From: Streptomyces guryensis
GTDB lineage: Bacteria > Actinomycetota > Actinomycetes > Streptomycetales > Streptomycetaceae
Direction: 5' to 3'
Assembly (NCBI RefSeq): GCF_021261325.1
Contig: NZ_JAJSBI010000017.1
Coordinates: forward strand, 62,001 to 126,000
DNA length: 64,000 bases
Below the pieces are notes generated by a model. The model had not been told where the DNA came from and searched no databases. It was given only the letters and a program-made list of their open reading frames with translations. The position numbers were made by a program, and so were the translations under genes. Positions 8,332 through 17,269 of the stretch are shown here, one piece after another. Position 1 is the stretch's first letter. Each line of letters opens with the position of its first letter.

Positions 8332-9822
8332 GTGAGCGGACAACCCAACACCCGCCTTGCGGACCTGTTCGGCCTGGCCGGCTGGTCCAAGGGTGAACTC
8401 GCGAGGCTGGTCAACCGGCAGGCGGCGGCCATGGGCCACCCCCAGCTGTCGACCGACACCTCCCGGGTGCGGCGTTGGATCGACACGGGAGAGATCCCGC
8501 GCGATCCGGTGCCGCGGGTGCTGGCGGCTCTGTTCACCGAGCGTCTCGGCCGTGTCGTGACCATCGAGGACCTCGGTCTGGTCCGGCACGGGCGTGCGGG
8601 AAAACGGCAGGACGCCGGGACTGTGGAACATCCCGACGGTGTGCCGTGGGCGCCCGAGCGGACCGCGGCGGTCCTCACCGAATTCACGGGAATGGACCTC
8701 ATGCTCAACCGACGCGGCTTGGTGGGCGCGGGTGTCGCGCTCACCGCAGGATCCGCACTCAGCAGCGCCATGTACGACTGGCTGCACACCGATCCGACCC
8801 TCTCCGCCGACGCTCCCGACTTCGACAATCCCCTGCACGCCGACCCCGCCGGGTTCGACCGCTACGAGGCAGCCCCCATCGGGTCTCAGGAGATCGAGGA
8901 ACTGGAGCGCTCGGTCGAGGTGTTCCGGGCCTGGGACGCCGCCCGCGGCGGCGGGCTGCAGCGCAAGGCAGTCGTGGGCCAGCTCAACGAGGTGGGCGGC
9001 ATGCTCGCCTACCGTCACCCCGACCATCTCCAGCGACGCCTGTGGGGCGTGGCCGCCAACCTCGCCGTCCTCGCCGGCTGGATGTCGCACGACGTCGGCC
9101 TGGAGCCCACGGCCCAGAAGTACTTCGTGATCGCCGCCCACGCCGCGAGGGAGGGCGGCGACCGGCCCCGCGCCGGAGAGGCACTGTCCCGCGCGGCTCG
9201 CCAGATGGTGCACCTGGGCCGGCCCGACGACGCACTGGACCTGATGAAGCTCGCCCAGTCCGGCTCCGGCGACGAGGTGCTGCCGCGCACCCGGGCGATG
9301 CTCCACACCATCGAGGCCTGGGCGCAGGCATCCATGGGCAAGGGTCAGGCGATGCGCCGCACCCTCGGCCAGGCGGAGGACCTCTTCGTATCCGACAAGG
9401 GTGACGTGCCGCCGCCGAGCTGGATGCAGATGTTCAAGGAGGAGGACCTGTACGGCATGCAGGCCCTGGCCTACCGGACCCTGGCCGAGCATGACCCGGG
9501 AGCGGCTGTGCACGCCCAGCACTACGCGGAGAAGGCGCTGTCCCTGCGGGTCGACGGGCGGCAGCGGTCGAAGATCTTCGACTTCCTGTCCATGGCGTCC
9601 GCCTGCTTCATCGCCGACGACCCCGAACAGGCCGACCGGTACGCGCGCCTCGCCCTGATGTCGATGGGATCCAACTCCTCCCACCGCACCTGGGACCGGC
9701 TGCGCCAGATGTACCGGCTCACCGCCGAGTACTCCAGCTACCCGAAGATCCACGAGCTGCGAGAGGAGATCAAACTCGCGCTGCCCAGGACGGCGAAGGG
9801 CGGCAACAGCGCACGGGCATAG
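8332..9822 (+). CDS. NsdA-type TPR regulatory protein
   Basis: A 496-residue protein. The N-terminal ~85 residues (GWSKGELARLVNRQA, then STDTSRVRRWIDTG) are a helix-turn-helix-like module typical of NsdA from S. coelicolor. A short hydrophobic patch follows (LVGAGVALTAGSALSSAMYD, ~130-150), then TPR-like helices to ~470. NsdA is a negative regulator of sporulation and antibiotic production; this is a family member, but orthology cannot be shown here. The GTG start at 8332 fits the family N terminus; no start further upstream in the frame gives matching sequence. It is divergent from the TTA-containing phosphotransferase. Confidence 0.8.
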   Translation: MSGQPNTRLADLFGLAGWSKGELARLVNRQAAAMGHPQLSTDTSRVRRWIDTGEIPRDPVPRVLAALFTERLGRVVTIEDLGLVRHGRAGKRQDAGTVEHPDGVPWAPERTAAVLTEFTGMDLMLNRRGLVGAGVALTAGSALSSAMYDWLHTDPTLSADAPDFDNPLHADPAGFDRYEAAPIGSQEIEELERSVEVFRAWDAARGGGLQRKAVVGQLNEVGGMLAYRHPDHLQRRLWGVAANLAVLAGWMSHDVGLEPTAQKYFVIAAHAAREGGDRPRAGEALSRAARQMVHLGRPDDALDLMKLAQSGSGDEVLPRTRAMLHTIEAWAQASMGKGQAMRRTLGQAEDLFVSDKGDVPPPSWMQMFKEEDLYGMQALAYRTLAEHDPGAAVHAQHYAEKALSLRVDGRQRSKIFDFLSMASACFIADDPEQADRYARLALMSMGSNSSHRTWDRLRQMYRLTAEYSSYPKIHELREEIKLALPRTAKGGNSARA

Positions 9823-9866
9823 GGGGCCCGTGCAGCTGTCGCCGCTTCATCTCATCCACACACCTC

Positions 9867-9899
9867 GGCGATTCACCTCACATTGGCGATTCACCTCAC
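9867..9899 (+). repeat. Tandem 18-bp duplication at convergent gene ends
   Basis: GGCGATTCACCTCAC occurs at 9867-9881 and 9885-9899, an 18-bp period. The second copy overlaps the stop codon of the minus-strand phosphatase gene, so the duplication copied that gene's end into the convergent spacer. Confidence 0.6.
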
Positions 9900-11324
9900 C
9901 TTGGCGACCAGCAGGCACGCGTCGTTCTCGCGGTCGGTCTCGCCGTACTCCTCCATGACCATCCGCACGCAGTCCTGCGCGGTCGCTGCCTCGCCGAAGC
10001 GGGGGGCGAGGTCGAGGAGTTGCTCCACGGTCACGGGCTCCGCGCTCCTGCGCCCGGGCACCAGCCCGTCGGTGTGCAGCAGGAGCAGGTCGCCCGGCTC
10101 AAGGGTCTCTTCCGCCTGCTGGTAGGAGGCACGCGAGGTGGCGCCGAGCAGAACGCCGTTCGGTGCGTGCAGCCTGCGCCCCGTCCCGTCGCGGAACAGC
10201 AGCGGGGCGGGGTGTGCTGCCTGCGCCCAGGTCAGCGTGCGGGTCTCGGGGCGGTAGCGGCAGCAGACGGCGGTGCCGAGGGCGGGTTGCTCGTTGGCGT
10301 CGAGTAACTGGTTCAGCCAGGACACCAGTTGCCCGGGCTCGGTGCCGGCCATCGCCATGCCGCGCACGGCGCCCAGCAGCGTCGCCATGCCTGAGGCGAC
10401 CGCGACGCCGTGTCCGGTGAGGTCACCGACGCTGAGCAGAGTCTGCCCGTCGGGCAGTTCGAGCGCGTCGTACCAGTCGCCGCCGATCAGCGCACTGGCC
10501 GACGACGGCAGATGGTGCGCCGCCAGATCCAGCGCCGCGGGCCCTTGTTGCGGGAGCCGCAGGGAGCCACGCCACGGCGGCAGCACGGCCTCCTGCAGCT
10601 CGACCGCGAGCCGGTGCTCGGTCTGCGCGCGGTGCTGGTGGCGCTGTAGCGAGTCACGGGTCTCGCTCACCACCTTCTGGCTGCGGCGCAGTTCGCTGAC
10701 GTCCCGCAGCACGGCCCACATCGACGCGGTGCTGCCGTCGGTGTCGAGCACGGGCTCGCCCATCATGTGCACCGTGCGTACCTCGTCGTCCGGGCGCGCG
10801 ATGCGGAACTCGCCGTCGATGGGCTTGGCGTCGATGAGGCAGTCCGTGACCATCGCCGTCAGCTTGGCGCGGTCCTCGTCCAGTACCAGGGACGGCAGTT
10901 CGTCGAGGGTGAGTGCGGGAGTGGCGGGGTCGCGGCCCAGGATCTGGTAGAGCTCGGCGGACCAGCTCGCTTCGTCCGTCAGCAGGTTCCACTCGGCGCT
11001 GCCGACCCGGCTGAGCAACGAGTCGTGCCGGGGAGCGGAGGGCACGGCCCGGGCGATGTGGGCCGCGTCCGCGGTCGGGGGCACGGGCGGCGGGCCGTCC
11101 CGCAGCTGCCCCAAGTGGGTGTCGAGATCGGTGAGTTGGTGCAGTGCCAGATCGCACAGCGCGCGCTGCCACCGCTCCTGCGGGTCCGAACCGTCGCCGT
11201 GGGCGTCCCGCCGTACGGCGTCCACGTCGCCCTTGAGTCGCCGCGTCTGCGATATCAGCGCCTCGACCGAGCCGCGTCCTGGCGGCTGGGCGGCTGGGTG
11301 ATCCGCAGAGAGGTGGGACGGCAT
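9891..11324 (-). CDS. PAS-containing PP2C (SpoIIE-type) phosphatase
   Basis: A 477-residue cytoplasmic protein. A helical N terminus (~20-110) is followed by a PAS domain (~115-235; SRVGSAEWNLLTDEASWS ... MWAVLRDVSEL), a short linker helix, and a SpoIIE/RsbU-type PP2C domain (~255-477). The metal-binding motifs are GGDWYDALEL, VGDLTGHG and LLLHTDGLV. These enzymes dephosphorylate anti-anti-sigma factors in partner-switching control of SigB/F-like sigma factors. No partner gene is adjacent; an RsbW-like ATPase and a SigB-type sigma factor lie 50 kb away in the window. The start at 11324 has GGAG 6 bases upstream. Confidence 0.85.
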   Translation of the reverse strand: MPSHLSADHPAAQPPGRGSVEALISQTRRLKGDVDAVRRDAHGDGSDPQERWQRALCDLALHQLTDLDTHLGQLRDGPPPVPPTADAAHIARAVPSAPRHDSLLSRVGSAEWNLLTDEASWSAELYQILGRDPATPALTLDELPSLVLDEDRAKLTAMVTDCLIDAKPIDGEFRIARPDDEVRTVHMMGEPVLDTDGSTASMWAVLRDVSELRRSQKVVSETRDSLQRHQHRAQTEHRLAVELQEAVLPPWRGSLRLPQQGPAALDLAAHHLPSSASALIGGDWYDALELPDGQTLLSVGDLTGHGVAVASGMATLLGAVRGMAMAGTEPGQLVSWLNQLLDANEQPALGTAVCCRYRPETRTLTWAQAAHPAPLLFRDGTGRRLHAPNGVLLGATSRASYQQAEETLEPGDLLLLHTDGLVPGRRSAEPVTVEQLLDLAPRFGEAATAQDCVRMVMEEYGETDRENDACLLVAKVR

Positions 11325-11720
11325 GACGCACTCCGATGCGGGGACGGTACGACCGGGGCCGGCGGCTTGAAGGACCGTTACGACTGTTGCACAGCCCGCG
11401 ACGCCCCGTAAGGGATTTGGCAACACACGATCCGGTGGTGCTTCTGGCATATGCCACAGTCTTCACGGGGTGGTCGTACAGTGCGAACGGCGTACATCGT
11501 TGGTCGGTCAAGTCGTAGGCAGCGTACGCGATTTAAAGGGTTGTTGAGAATTTCAGATGCGCGTTGAGTCGCGCGTTCGACGGCCACTTGTTCTAGCCGT
11601 CTCCATGTGATGCAGGTCACAAAAATCCGCAAGCGCTTCCACGTAATGCGAACGGCACCTGCGGGGTCGTACAAGCACACCGGAAAACCGGCCGACCTCC
11701 GACCGTAGTGGAGACCGACC
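11325..11720. other. Divergent intergenic region, 396 bases
   Basis: No ORF here has a coding pattern. The region is locally AT-richer (for example GATTTAAAGGGTTG near 11530) than its surroundings and holds the Crp-like site at 11606-11621. It should contain promoters for the phosphatase (left) and the SsgA-like gene (right). Confidence 0.6.
11606..11621. promoter_or_regulatory. Perfect Crp-type site
   Basis: TGTGATGCAGGTCACA is a perfect TGTGA-N6-TCACA palindrome and also fits the GTGA-N6-TCAC core of streptomycete Crp sites. It is centred about 107 bp before the SsgA-like start. Binding is inferred. Confidence 0.5.
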
Positions 11721-12134
11721 ATGGACATCACCCTCGAGCAGCCCGCCCGCGGCCGTCTGATGACCGCCGATGAGCGGGAGCTCCCGGTTCCCGCCACGTT
11801 GCGCTATGCCTCCACCGACCCGCTGGCCGTGCACCTCGACTTCCCGCCCGAGGTCGCCCTGGACGGCACGGGGGTCACCTGGACCTTCGGCCGGGCCTTG
11901 CTGGAGGAAGGGCTGCGCGGTCCCGCCGGCACCGGTGACGTACACATCTGGCCGTGCGGACAGGCCCGTACGGTCGTGGAGTTCCACTCTCCCTACGGCC
12001 TGGCACTGCTCCAGTTCGACACCGCCGCCCTGCGCCGGTTCCTGCTGCGCACCTATGCCGTGGTGGCGGCCGGGCAGGAGGACATCGGCGCGGCCGTCGA
12101 GGAGGGGCTGAACTCGCTGTTCGGCAGTGTCTGA
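11721..12134 (+). CDS. SsgA-like sporulation/cell division protein (SALP)
   Basis: A 137-residue protein with the size and pattern of the SsgA family: PVPATLRYASTDPLAVHLDF (~25-44), VTWTFGRALLEEGL (~53-66), GDVHIWPC, and FHSPYGLALLQFDTAALRRF (~91-110). SALPs occur only in sporulating actinomycetes and control septum placement, FtsZ recruitment or spore-wall formation. I cannot say which paralogue this is. The ribosome site GGAG lies 7 bases before the ATG. It stands alone and is convergent with the PfpI gene. Confidence 0.9.
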   Translation: MDITLEQPARGRLMTADERELPVPATLRYASTDPLAVHLDFPPEVALDGTGVTWTFGRALLEEGLRGPAGTGDVHIWPCGQARTVVEFHSPYGLALLQFDTAALRRFLLRTYAVVAAGQEDIGAAVEEGLNSLFGSV

Positions 12135-12152
12135 GCGCCCGTTCGCGGGGCG

Positions 12153-12761
12153 TCAGCGCAGTGCGGCCCCGCCCGCGCGGACGGCACGCAGGGCACGCTC
12201 GACGCTCTCCTGGTTCTCGCCGACCGGGGCCACGTAGTCGAGGGCGCCGCGGGCGGCGTCCTCCCCGAGCATGCGGCTGATGACCCAGGTGGCGAGATAC
12301 CGCGAGGCCAGACAGCCGCCCGCCGTGGCGATGTTCCCCTCGGCGTGGAACGGCGCGTCCAGCACGGTGACGCCGCAGGCCTCGACGAAGGGCCGGTTCT
12401 TCACGTCCGCGCAGGCGGGCATGGAATGCAGCAGTCCGAGCCGGGCGAGCACCAGCGCTCCCGAACACTGCGCACCGATCAGTTGCCGTGCGGGGTCGAG
12501 CGCGAGCCGGGATGCCAGCCGGTCGTCGGCGACCACGTCCCGCGTCTTCACCCCGCTGCCGATCAGTACGACGTCGGCTTCGGTCACGAACTCCATGGGG
12601 CGCTGACCGGTCACCTCCATCCCGTTCATGGAAGTGACCGCCCGCGTCGGCGTCGTGATGAAGGCCTCCACGCCGTCCTTCCGGCACCGATTGACCAGGG
12701 CCGAGGCGATGAAGCTGTCGAGCTCGTTGAATCCGTCAAAGGTGACCACGGCGACCTGCAT
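12153..12761 (-). CDS. DJ-1/PfpI-family protein
   Basis: A 202-residue protein with the class I glutamine amidotransferase-like fold. MQVAVVTFDGFNELDSF opens the domain. GAQCSGALVLARLGLL (~103-118) is the nucleophile elbow with Cys at ~106, and FHAEGNIATAGGC (~137-149) holds the usual histidine region. Members act as chaperones, deglycases, isonitrile hydratases or regulators; the substrate is not predictable. The start at 12761 has GAGGAG 5 bases upstream. Confidence 0.85.
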   Translation of the reverse strand: MQVAVVTFDGFNELDSFIASALVNRCRKDGVEAFITTPTRAVTSMNGMEVTGQRPMEFVTEADVVLIGSGVKTRDVVADDRLASRLALDPARQLIGAQCSGALVLARLGLLHSMPACADVKNRPFVEACGVTVLDAPFHAEGNIATAGGCLASRYLATWVISRMLGEDAARGALDYVAPVGENQESVERALRAVRAGGAALR

Positions 12762-12867
12762 GGCATCTCCTCGAGGCACGGCACCTGGGGCTCGCAGTTT
12801 CCCAGTGGTGCCGTGCCCGGATCGCGGGCCAATCGGTCAGCGGTGGCCCGTCTCGAGGCGGGCGAGG

Positions 12868-13965
12868 TCAGTAGCGCAGGATTCCCGCGATCCCGTGGGC
12901 GTCACCAAGCGTTCCGTCCGGGACGAACCGGACGTCCGCGCCCGTCTCCAGGCACTTTTCGACGATCTCGTCCACGATGTCCTCGCGTGAATCGAGCTCG
13001 CCGGTCTCGGCGGGGATCAGATGACCGCCGAGGATGTCACGCACCGTCACGCGGTAGTTCTCCTCGACCGCGAGCAGCCGTACACGGCCCTCTCGGGCGC
13101 TCTGCCAGACCTCGTCGACCCCGGCGGCGAACGCCTTGCGGCCACGGGCCGTCTCGAGCTCCCGGGCCACGGCCTCGGTGCTTCTGCGGGCCTCGGCGGC
13201 GACCTTCGGCCGTACCGCCTGCCACACGGCGTCGGGAGTGCCGTGCGCGAGGCCGCCGTGCGGCACGTGCACCGCCTCCTTGGTGACGCTGCCGACCTCG
13301 TCCATGGCGGACAGTGCCGCCTGCTCGCCGGTGACGTACAGCGGCCGGGGGTGCTCGCGCAGGACCATGCCCATCGCGGCGTCGGCCTCCCGCAGGAAGT
13401 GGCGGGTGCCCTCGTCGCGGAAGGTGCTCGGCATGTCGCCGATCTGCTCCTGCCGCTCGGCGTCGAAGTTCACCGGGGGCCTGGTCAGGGGGAATCCGCC
13501 GGTTCGGTCCTCCGTGACGCGGTCGGTGCCGCCGCTCCACAGGGTGACCTGGTCGGAGGAGACCGACAGCACCCAGAACGGCCGTTCGGCGGCGTGCGCG
13601 GAGACGAGGTTGCGGGTCAGGAAGGTGTCCGAGAGCACCACGCGCTCCGGCACCGTGCGGCCGAGCGACCACACCTGGTGCTCACCCGGGGCCGCGAAGA
13701 TCACCAGGCCGTCCTCGGCATGCGCCAGATCCACCTCCCGGAGGGCCTGGTCGAGCTGGCGGACCACGTCGGAGCGCCGTTCGCGGGTGACCGCGGGATC
13801 GGACTCCAGCTGTTTCTTGGCCTCGGCCACCACATTGCGCAGCCGGACCGGATCCTGGGCGTTTTCGGGCTCCCGGCGGTGTGTGGGCGTCAGCACCGAC
13901 ACGGCCGGATAGGCGCGCGGGCGCCGGAGCTCGGACAGCGTTGAGGGACTCAGGTCGTGCTCCAT
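12868..13965 (-). CDS. baeRF-type (release-factor-like) protein
   Basis: A 365-residue protein resembling the bacterial archaeo-eukaryotic release factor family (baeRF3-like, sometimes mislabelled as a chemotaxis protein). Typical segments: RAYPAVSVLTPTHRREPENA near the N terminus; RRAAADV-like helices (~45-75); FWVLSVSSDQVTLW (~130); FLREADAAMGMVL then PLYVTGEQA (~190-215); VRLLAVEENYRVT (~310); and a final ETGADVRFV. The family is thought to act on ribosomes or stress-related RNA, but no function is proven. The start at 13965 has no clear ribosome site, so it is only moderately sure. Confidence 0.7.
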   Translation of the reverse strand: MEHDLSPSTLSELRRPRAYPAVSVLTPTHRREPENAQDPVRLRNVVAEAKKQLESDPAVTRERRSDVVRQLDQALREVDLAHAEDGLVIFAAPGEHQVWSLGRTVPERVVLSDTFLTRNLVSAHAAERPFWVLSVSSDQVTLWSGGTDRVTEDRTGGFPLTRPPVNFDAERQEQIGDMPSTFRDEGTRHFLREADAAMGMVLREHPRPLYVTGEQAALSAMDEVGSVTKEAVHVPHGGLAHGTPDAVWQAVRPKVAAEARRSTEAVARELETARGRKAFAAGVDEVWQSAREGRVRLLAVEENYRVTVRDILGGHLIPAETGELDSREDIVDEIVEKCLETGADVRFVPDGTLGDAHGIAGILRY

Positions 13966-14117
13966 ACCAAGCACGATAGGACCGTTTCGCCCAGAGGGCA
14001 TTAGGGGCAGCCACACCGGGCAATCGGGATAATTCACTGCTGATCTCGCTCGGGTCGCCGGATGGCGCTCCCCGCATCGCCGGTCCAGGCCGATGCCCGA
14101 CTGTCGCAGGACGTTTC

Positions 14118-14530
14118 ATGAAGCAGGTCGAGAAGGAAGCCCGGGGAGCCCGGGCCCCGGCCGCCGCCGAGCTCATCTTTCCGGCGCTCACCACCATGCC
14201 GGCCGGCTCGATGGTCGGAGTCGGCGTCTTCTCCCTTCCGCGCCGCTTCGCCCAGGAGACGAATGTGGCCGGTGCCCTCATCGCGTGGGCGGTGGCCGGC
14301 ACCGGCATGCCGCTGCCGGCCTTCGTCTTCCAGACCCTCGTGGTCCGCAGGCCGGACCTCGACGCGGGCGTGTACGCCTACGCCAGGGCGGGCTCAGGCG
14401 AATACCTGGGTCTCTTCCGGCGTTCGGCTACTGGGCGAGCGCCTGCGCCGGCAACGCGACGTAACGGGTGCTGATCATGTCGTCGATGGGTGCGATCACC
14501 TCCGCGCTCGGCGAGGGCGACACGGTGCGG
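14118..14530 (+). pseudogene. arcD: Remnant of arginine:ornithine antiporter
   Basis: Residues 1-100 from the ATG read as the start of an APC-family basic amino acid antiporter (FPALTTMPAGSMVGVGVFSLP, then DLDAGVYAYARAGSGEYLG). At about 14418 the frame shifts; homology continues in the next frame as AFGYWASACAGNAT. There TAA replaces the expected Tyr codon, and homology then resumes as VLIMSSMGAITSALGEGD. The remaining ~350 residues are deleted and the sequence jumps into the arcA remnant. Not functional. Confidence 0.75.
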
Positions 14531-14534
14531 AGAT

Positions 14535-15124
14535 CGTCGAGTTGCATGACCTGCTCGCCCGGGCGCCCGGGACCGGCTCCTGGACCGCGAGATCATCGCC
14601 GACGAGGTCGGCATCGGACTCATCGACACCACACGCGCCCACCTGGAGTTTCTCGAACCCGGGCGGCTGGCCCGGATGAGTACCGCACCGAGGACCCCGA
14701 CTGCACGTGCTCCACCGTGTGGTGGGGCGACCCCGAACTCGACTGGGGGCAGGCGACGTCGGACGGCGGCGACATGATGCCGTCGGCGATGGTGTCGTCC
14801 TGATGGGGATGGGCGAGCGCACCTTGCGTCAGGCCGTCACCCAGGTCGCCACGGCGCTGTTCGAGGATGCGCCGCCGACCACGTCATCGTCGCCGGCGTG
14901 CCCAAACCGCGTTCCGCGATGCACCTCGACACCGTGTTCACCTTCGCCGACGGATCGTGGAGCCCGGCGTGGTCTTCCCCTACGACCCGCAACACCCGGG
15001 CCGACACGCTGCTGCGCAAGGCAGTATCGAGGTCATCACCACCGTGGGCGCGGAACTGGGGCGCGGACGGGGTGGCGGGCACCGCATGACATGCCCGAGC
15101 GTGTGGGACCCCGTCGAATTCTGA
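14535..15124 (+). pseudogene. arcA: Remnant of arginine deiminase
   Basis: Pieces of arginine deiminase occur in order but in changing frames: EIVELHDLLA; LLDREIIADEVGIGL; VWWGDPELDWG...DGGDMMP; GDGVVLMGMGERTLRQAV; VPKPRSAMHLDTVFTFAD; GVVFPYD; RNTRADTLLRKA; and IEVITTVGAELGRGRGGGH. Intact enzymes have ~410 residues, but only ~195 codons remain. The FTRD segment is missing. The catalytic EGGD motif reads DGGD, and the catalytic Cys of GGGHCMTCP is Arg (CGC). The MHLD His and Asp survive. Several indels plus lost catalytic residues make this a clear pseudogene. Confidence 0.82.
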
Positions 15125-15136
15125 CCTGGCTTTCGA

Positions 15137-15388
15137 CTAGCGCGGCTCGTTGTCCGGTTCGATCACCGCGATGTTCCCCTGCGTCACGGCACACAGGGTC
15201 TGCATCCCGGCGGCGTCGACCGTGATCACGTCGCAGCGGGTGACCACCCGGGTACGGCCGGCCCTTACCACCTGGCCGTGCGCGCGCAGGATCACGCCCG
15301 TGGCCGGGCGCAGGTAGTCGATGGTGAACCCGGATGTGATCAGTCCCGACCCCACGACGGTCCCCGCGGCGAGCGTCAGCGTGTTGTC
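15137..15388 (-). pseudogene. 5'-truncated PaaI-type thioesterase
   Basis: The C-terminal ~82 residues of a hotdog-fold PaaI thioesterase: DNTLTLAAGTVVGSGLITSG, FTIDYLRPATG, LRAHGQVVRAGRTRV, then a final beta strand and stop. The N-terminal half, including the HGG-type substrate region, is absent. Upstream of the Asp codon (~15388) the frame runs antisense through the MarR remnant. The break lies exactly where the MarR homology begins. Confidence 0.7.
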
Positions 15389-15749
15389 CGAGCCCGGACT
15401 CACCCAGCAGGAGCTGGCCCGCGTCCTCGGCCTGCGGGAATCCGCCGTCACCGCACTCGTGGGACGGCTCACCGCGGCGGGTCTCCTGCTGAAGCAGGCG
15501 CACCCCCGTGAACACCGGGCCGTGCGGCTGGAGTTGACCGAGGCGGGCACCGCTGCCCTGCGCGCCGCACAGCCGGAGGTCGACCTGCTCAACGCGGAAC
15601 TGCGGGCGCTGCTGGGGGACGACGGGTTCGTATGGACGGCGGGGGCGCTGCGGCAGCTCGCCTCCCGGGGAGAGCTGACACGTCAGGTGGCCGGGGTGTC
15701 GTCCTCCGCGGGCCCGCACGAGCTGCCGGTCGGCGGCAGGCTGCCGTAG
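15387..15749 (+). pseudogene. 5'-truncated MarR-family regulator
   Basis: Homology starts at GLTQQELARVLGLRESAVTA, which is already the winged-helix recognition region, and runs through HREHRAVRLELTEAG and the last dimer helix. The N-terminal helices and start codon are missing. The normal end is also lost: the frame reads through ~20 extra codons antisense to the 3' end of the peptidase gene before stopping at 15749. It was probably once divergent from the thioesterase, and a deletion removed both 5' ends. Confidence 0.68.
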
Positions 15750-17269
15750 AGCAGGAAGTCGTCGACCTTGCCGTGCACGCACTTGGAGGACGCGTAACCG
15801 GTGTGACCCTCGCCCTTGTTGTCGAGCACCACGGCCGAGGGGCCCAACCGCTTCGCCGTCTCCACGGTCCAGCGGTACGGCGTCGCGGGATCGCCGCGGG
15901 TGCCGACGAGCAGCATCTTCGGGGTGTGGACGTCGCGCACCCGGTCGCGGATGAAGTCGGTGCCCTTGGGGCGGCCGTAGCACATCAGCAGCTCGGTGAG
16001 GCGGTAGCGGCCGAAGACGGGGGAGGCCTGCTCGTACTCGGCGCGCAGCCGGCCGAGGTCCTTGACGATCTGGTCGGCACCGGGGCGATCAGGATCGTCC
16101 GCGCAGTTGATCGCCATCAGTGCCGCCGGAAGGTTGTCGAGCGGGACGTCGTTCTCGTCGACCAGGCCGCCGCCGGCGTGCTGCCGGAAGGGAAGCGCGT
16201 CACCGCCGGACGAGAAAGCCATCACCCCGCGCGCGTCGCCGTCCTCGACCAGCTGGGCGATCGCGCGCTCCAGCGACGGCCACAGCTCCTTGCTGTAGAG
16301 CGCCTGGCCGATCGCGCCCACCAGATCCTGCCCGGAGAACTCCTGGCCGAAGTCCGTCGGCAGCGGGTCCCTGTCGAGGGAGCCGACGAGCTGGACGACC
16401 TGCTGCCGGGCATCGCGCGGATCCTGGCCGAACGGACAGGCGATGTCCTTGGTGCACCAGGTGATGAAGTCGTCCAGTGCCGTCTGCTGTCCCTCGGCGC
16501 CCGCCACTCCCTGCTCGGACATGGGTTCGGTCAGCGTGTCCACTCCGTCGAGCACCAACCGCCCGACCTTCTCGGGGAACTGGGCCGCGTACACGGCGCC
16601 GAGCCGGGTCCCGTAGGAGAAACCGAGGTAGTTGAGTTTCCTGTCGCCGAGCGCCTGGCGCATCACGTCCAGGTCGCGCGAGGCGTTCACCGTGCCGATG
16701 TGGGGGAGTACCGGGCCCGAGTGCTTGGCGCACTGGGTGGCCGCCTGCTCCAACTGCCGCAGCGCGGTCCGTGGATTCCCGCTCTCCGTGATGTCGTCGG
16801 CCGCGGCTGATGCCTCGTCGGAGCCGTCGCCGCAGCTGACCGGCGAGGACCTGCCGACACCGCGCGGGTCGAAGGTGACCACGTCGTAGCCGTTCGTGAG
16901 GCCCATGAAGTCGTCGCCGCCGGAGGCGAGTTCGCTGACGCCCCCCGCACCGGGGCCGCCGAAGTTCAGCAGCACCGACCCCCGCTTCCTGCCCGTCGCC
17001 CGGTAGCGGGCGAGGGCCAGGTCGAGCGTGCCCGCCTTGGGCCTGGCGTAGTCGAGGGGGACGGTGACCTTGGCGCACTGAAGGTCCTTGGGCATGTCCT
17101 CGCCCTTGCACCCGGACCAGGTGATCTTCTGCCGGTAGAACCGCGACAGGTCGGGCCCGGCGCCGTCCGAGGACGCAGCGGGCAGCCCGGCGGCGAGCAG
17201 GGCCAGAGCTACGGCTCCGGTGACGGCGCAGCGTCGGACAGCGGGCCGCGTTGACAGCTTGACCAGCAT
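15683..17269 (-). CDS. Secreted S33-family peptidase (alpha/beta hydrolase, TAP-like)
   Basis: A 528-residue exported serine hydrolase of the tripeptidyl aminopeptidase/SlpD-E type. The signal peptide (AVTGAVALALLAAGLPAASS) is at ~13-32. The oxyanion segment is LLNFGGPGAGG, followed by DPRGVGRSSPV. The nucleophile is Ser in GFSYGTRLGA (~220). Asp in VGTRGDPATPY and His in GEGHTGYA near the C terminus complete the triad. It probably trims peptides outside the cell. The ATG at 17269 is preferred to the adjoining TTG because GGGAGG then has 5-base spacing. No neighbour suggests a substrate. Confidence 0.88.
   Translation of the reverse strand: MLVKLSTRPAVRRCAVTGAVALALLAAGLPAASSDGAGPDLSRFYRQKITWSGCKGEDMPKDLQCAKVTVPLDYARPKAGTLDLALARYRATGRKRGSVLLNFGGPGAGGVSELASGGDDFMGLTNGYDVVTFDPRGVGRSSPVSCGDGSDEASAAADDITESGNPRTALRQLEQAATQCAKHSGPVLPHIGTVNASRDLDVMRQALGDRKLNYLGFSYGTRLGAVYAAQFPEKVGRLVLDGVDTLTEPMSEQGVAGAEGQQTALDDFITWCTKDIACPFGQDPRDARQQVVQLVGSLDRDPLPTDFGQEFSGQDLVGAIGQALYSKELWPSLERAIAQLVEDGDARGVMAFSSGGDALPFRQHAGGGLVDENDVPLDNLPAALMAINCADDPDRPGADQIVKDLGRLRAEYEQASPVFGRYRLTELLMCYGRPKGTDFIRDRVRDVHTPKMLLVGTRGDPATPYRWTVETAKRLGPSAVVLDNKGEGHTGYASSKCVHGKVDDFLLYGSLPPTGSSCGPAEDDTPAT

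Noticed and set aside
15321..15386. The in-frame ATG at 15321 as a start for an intact MarR gene
   Set aside because: The segment from 15321 to 15386 is antisense thioesterase sequence, not the missing N-terminal MarR helices; a full DNA-binding domain is not encoded.
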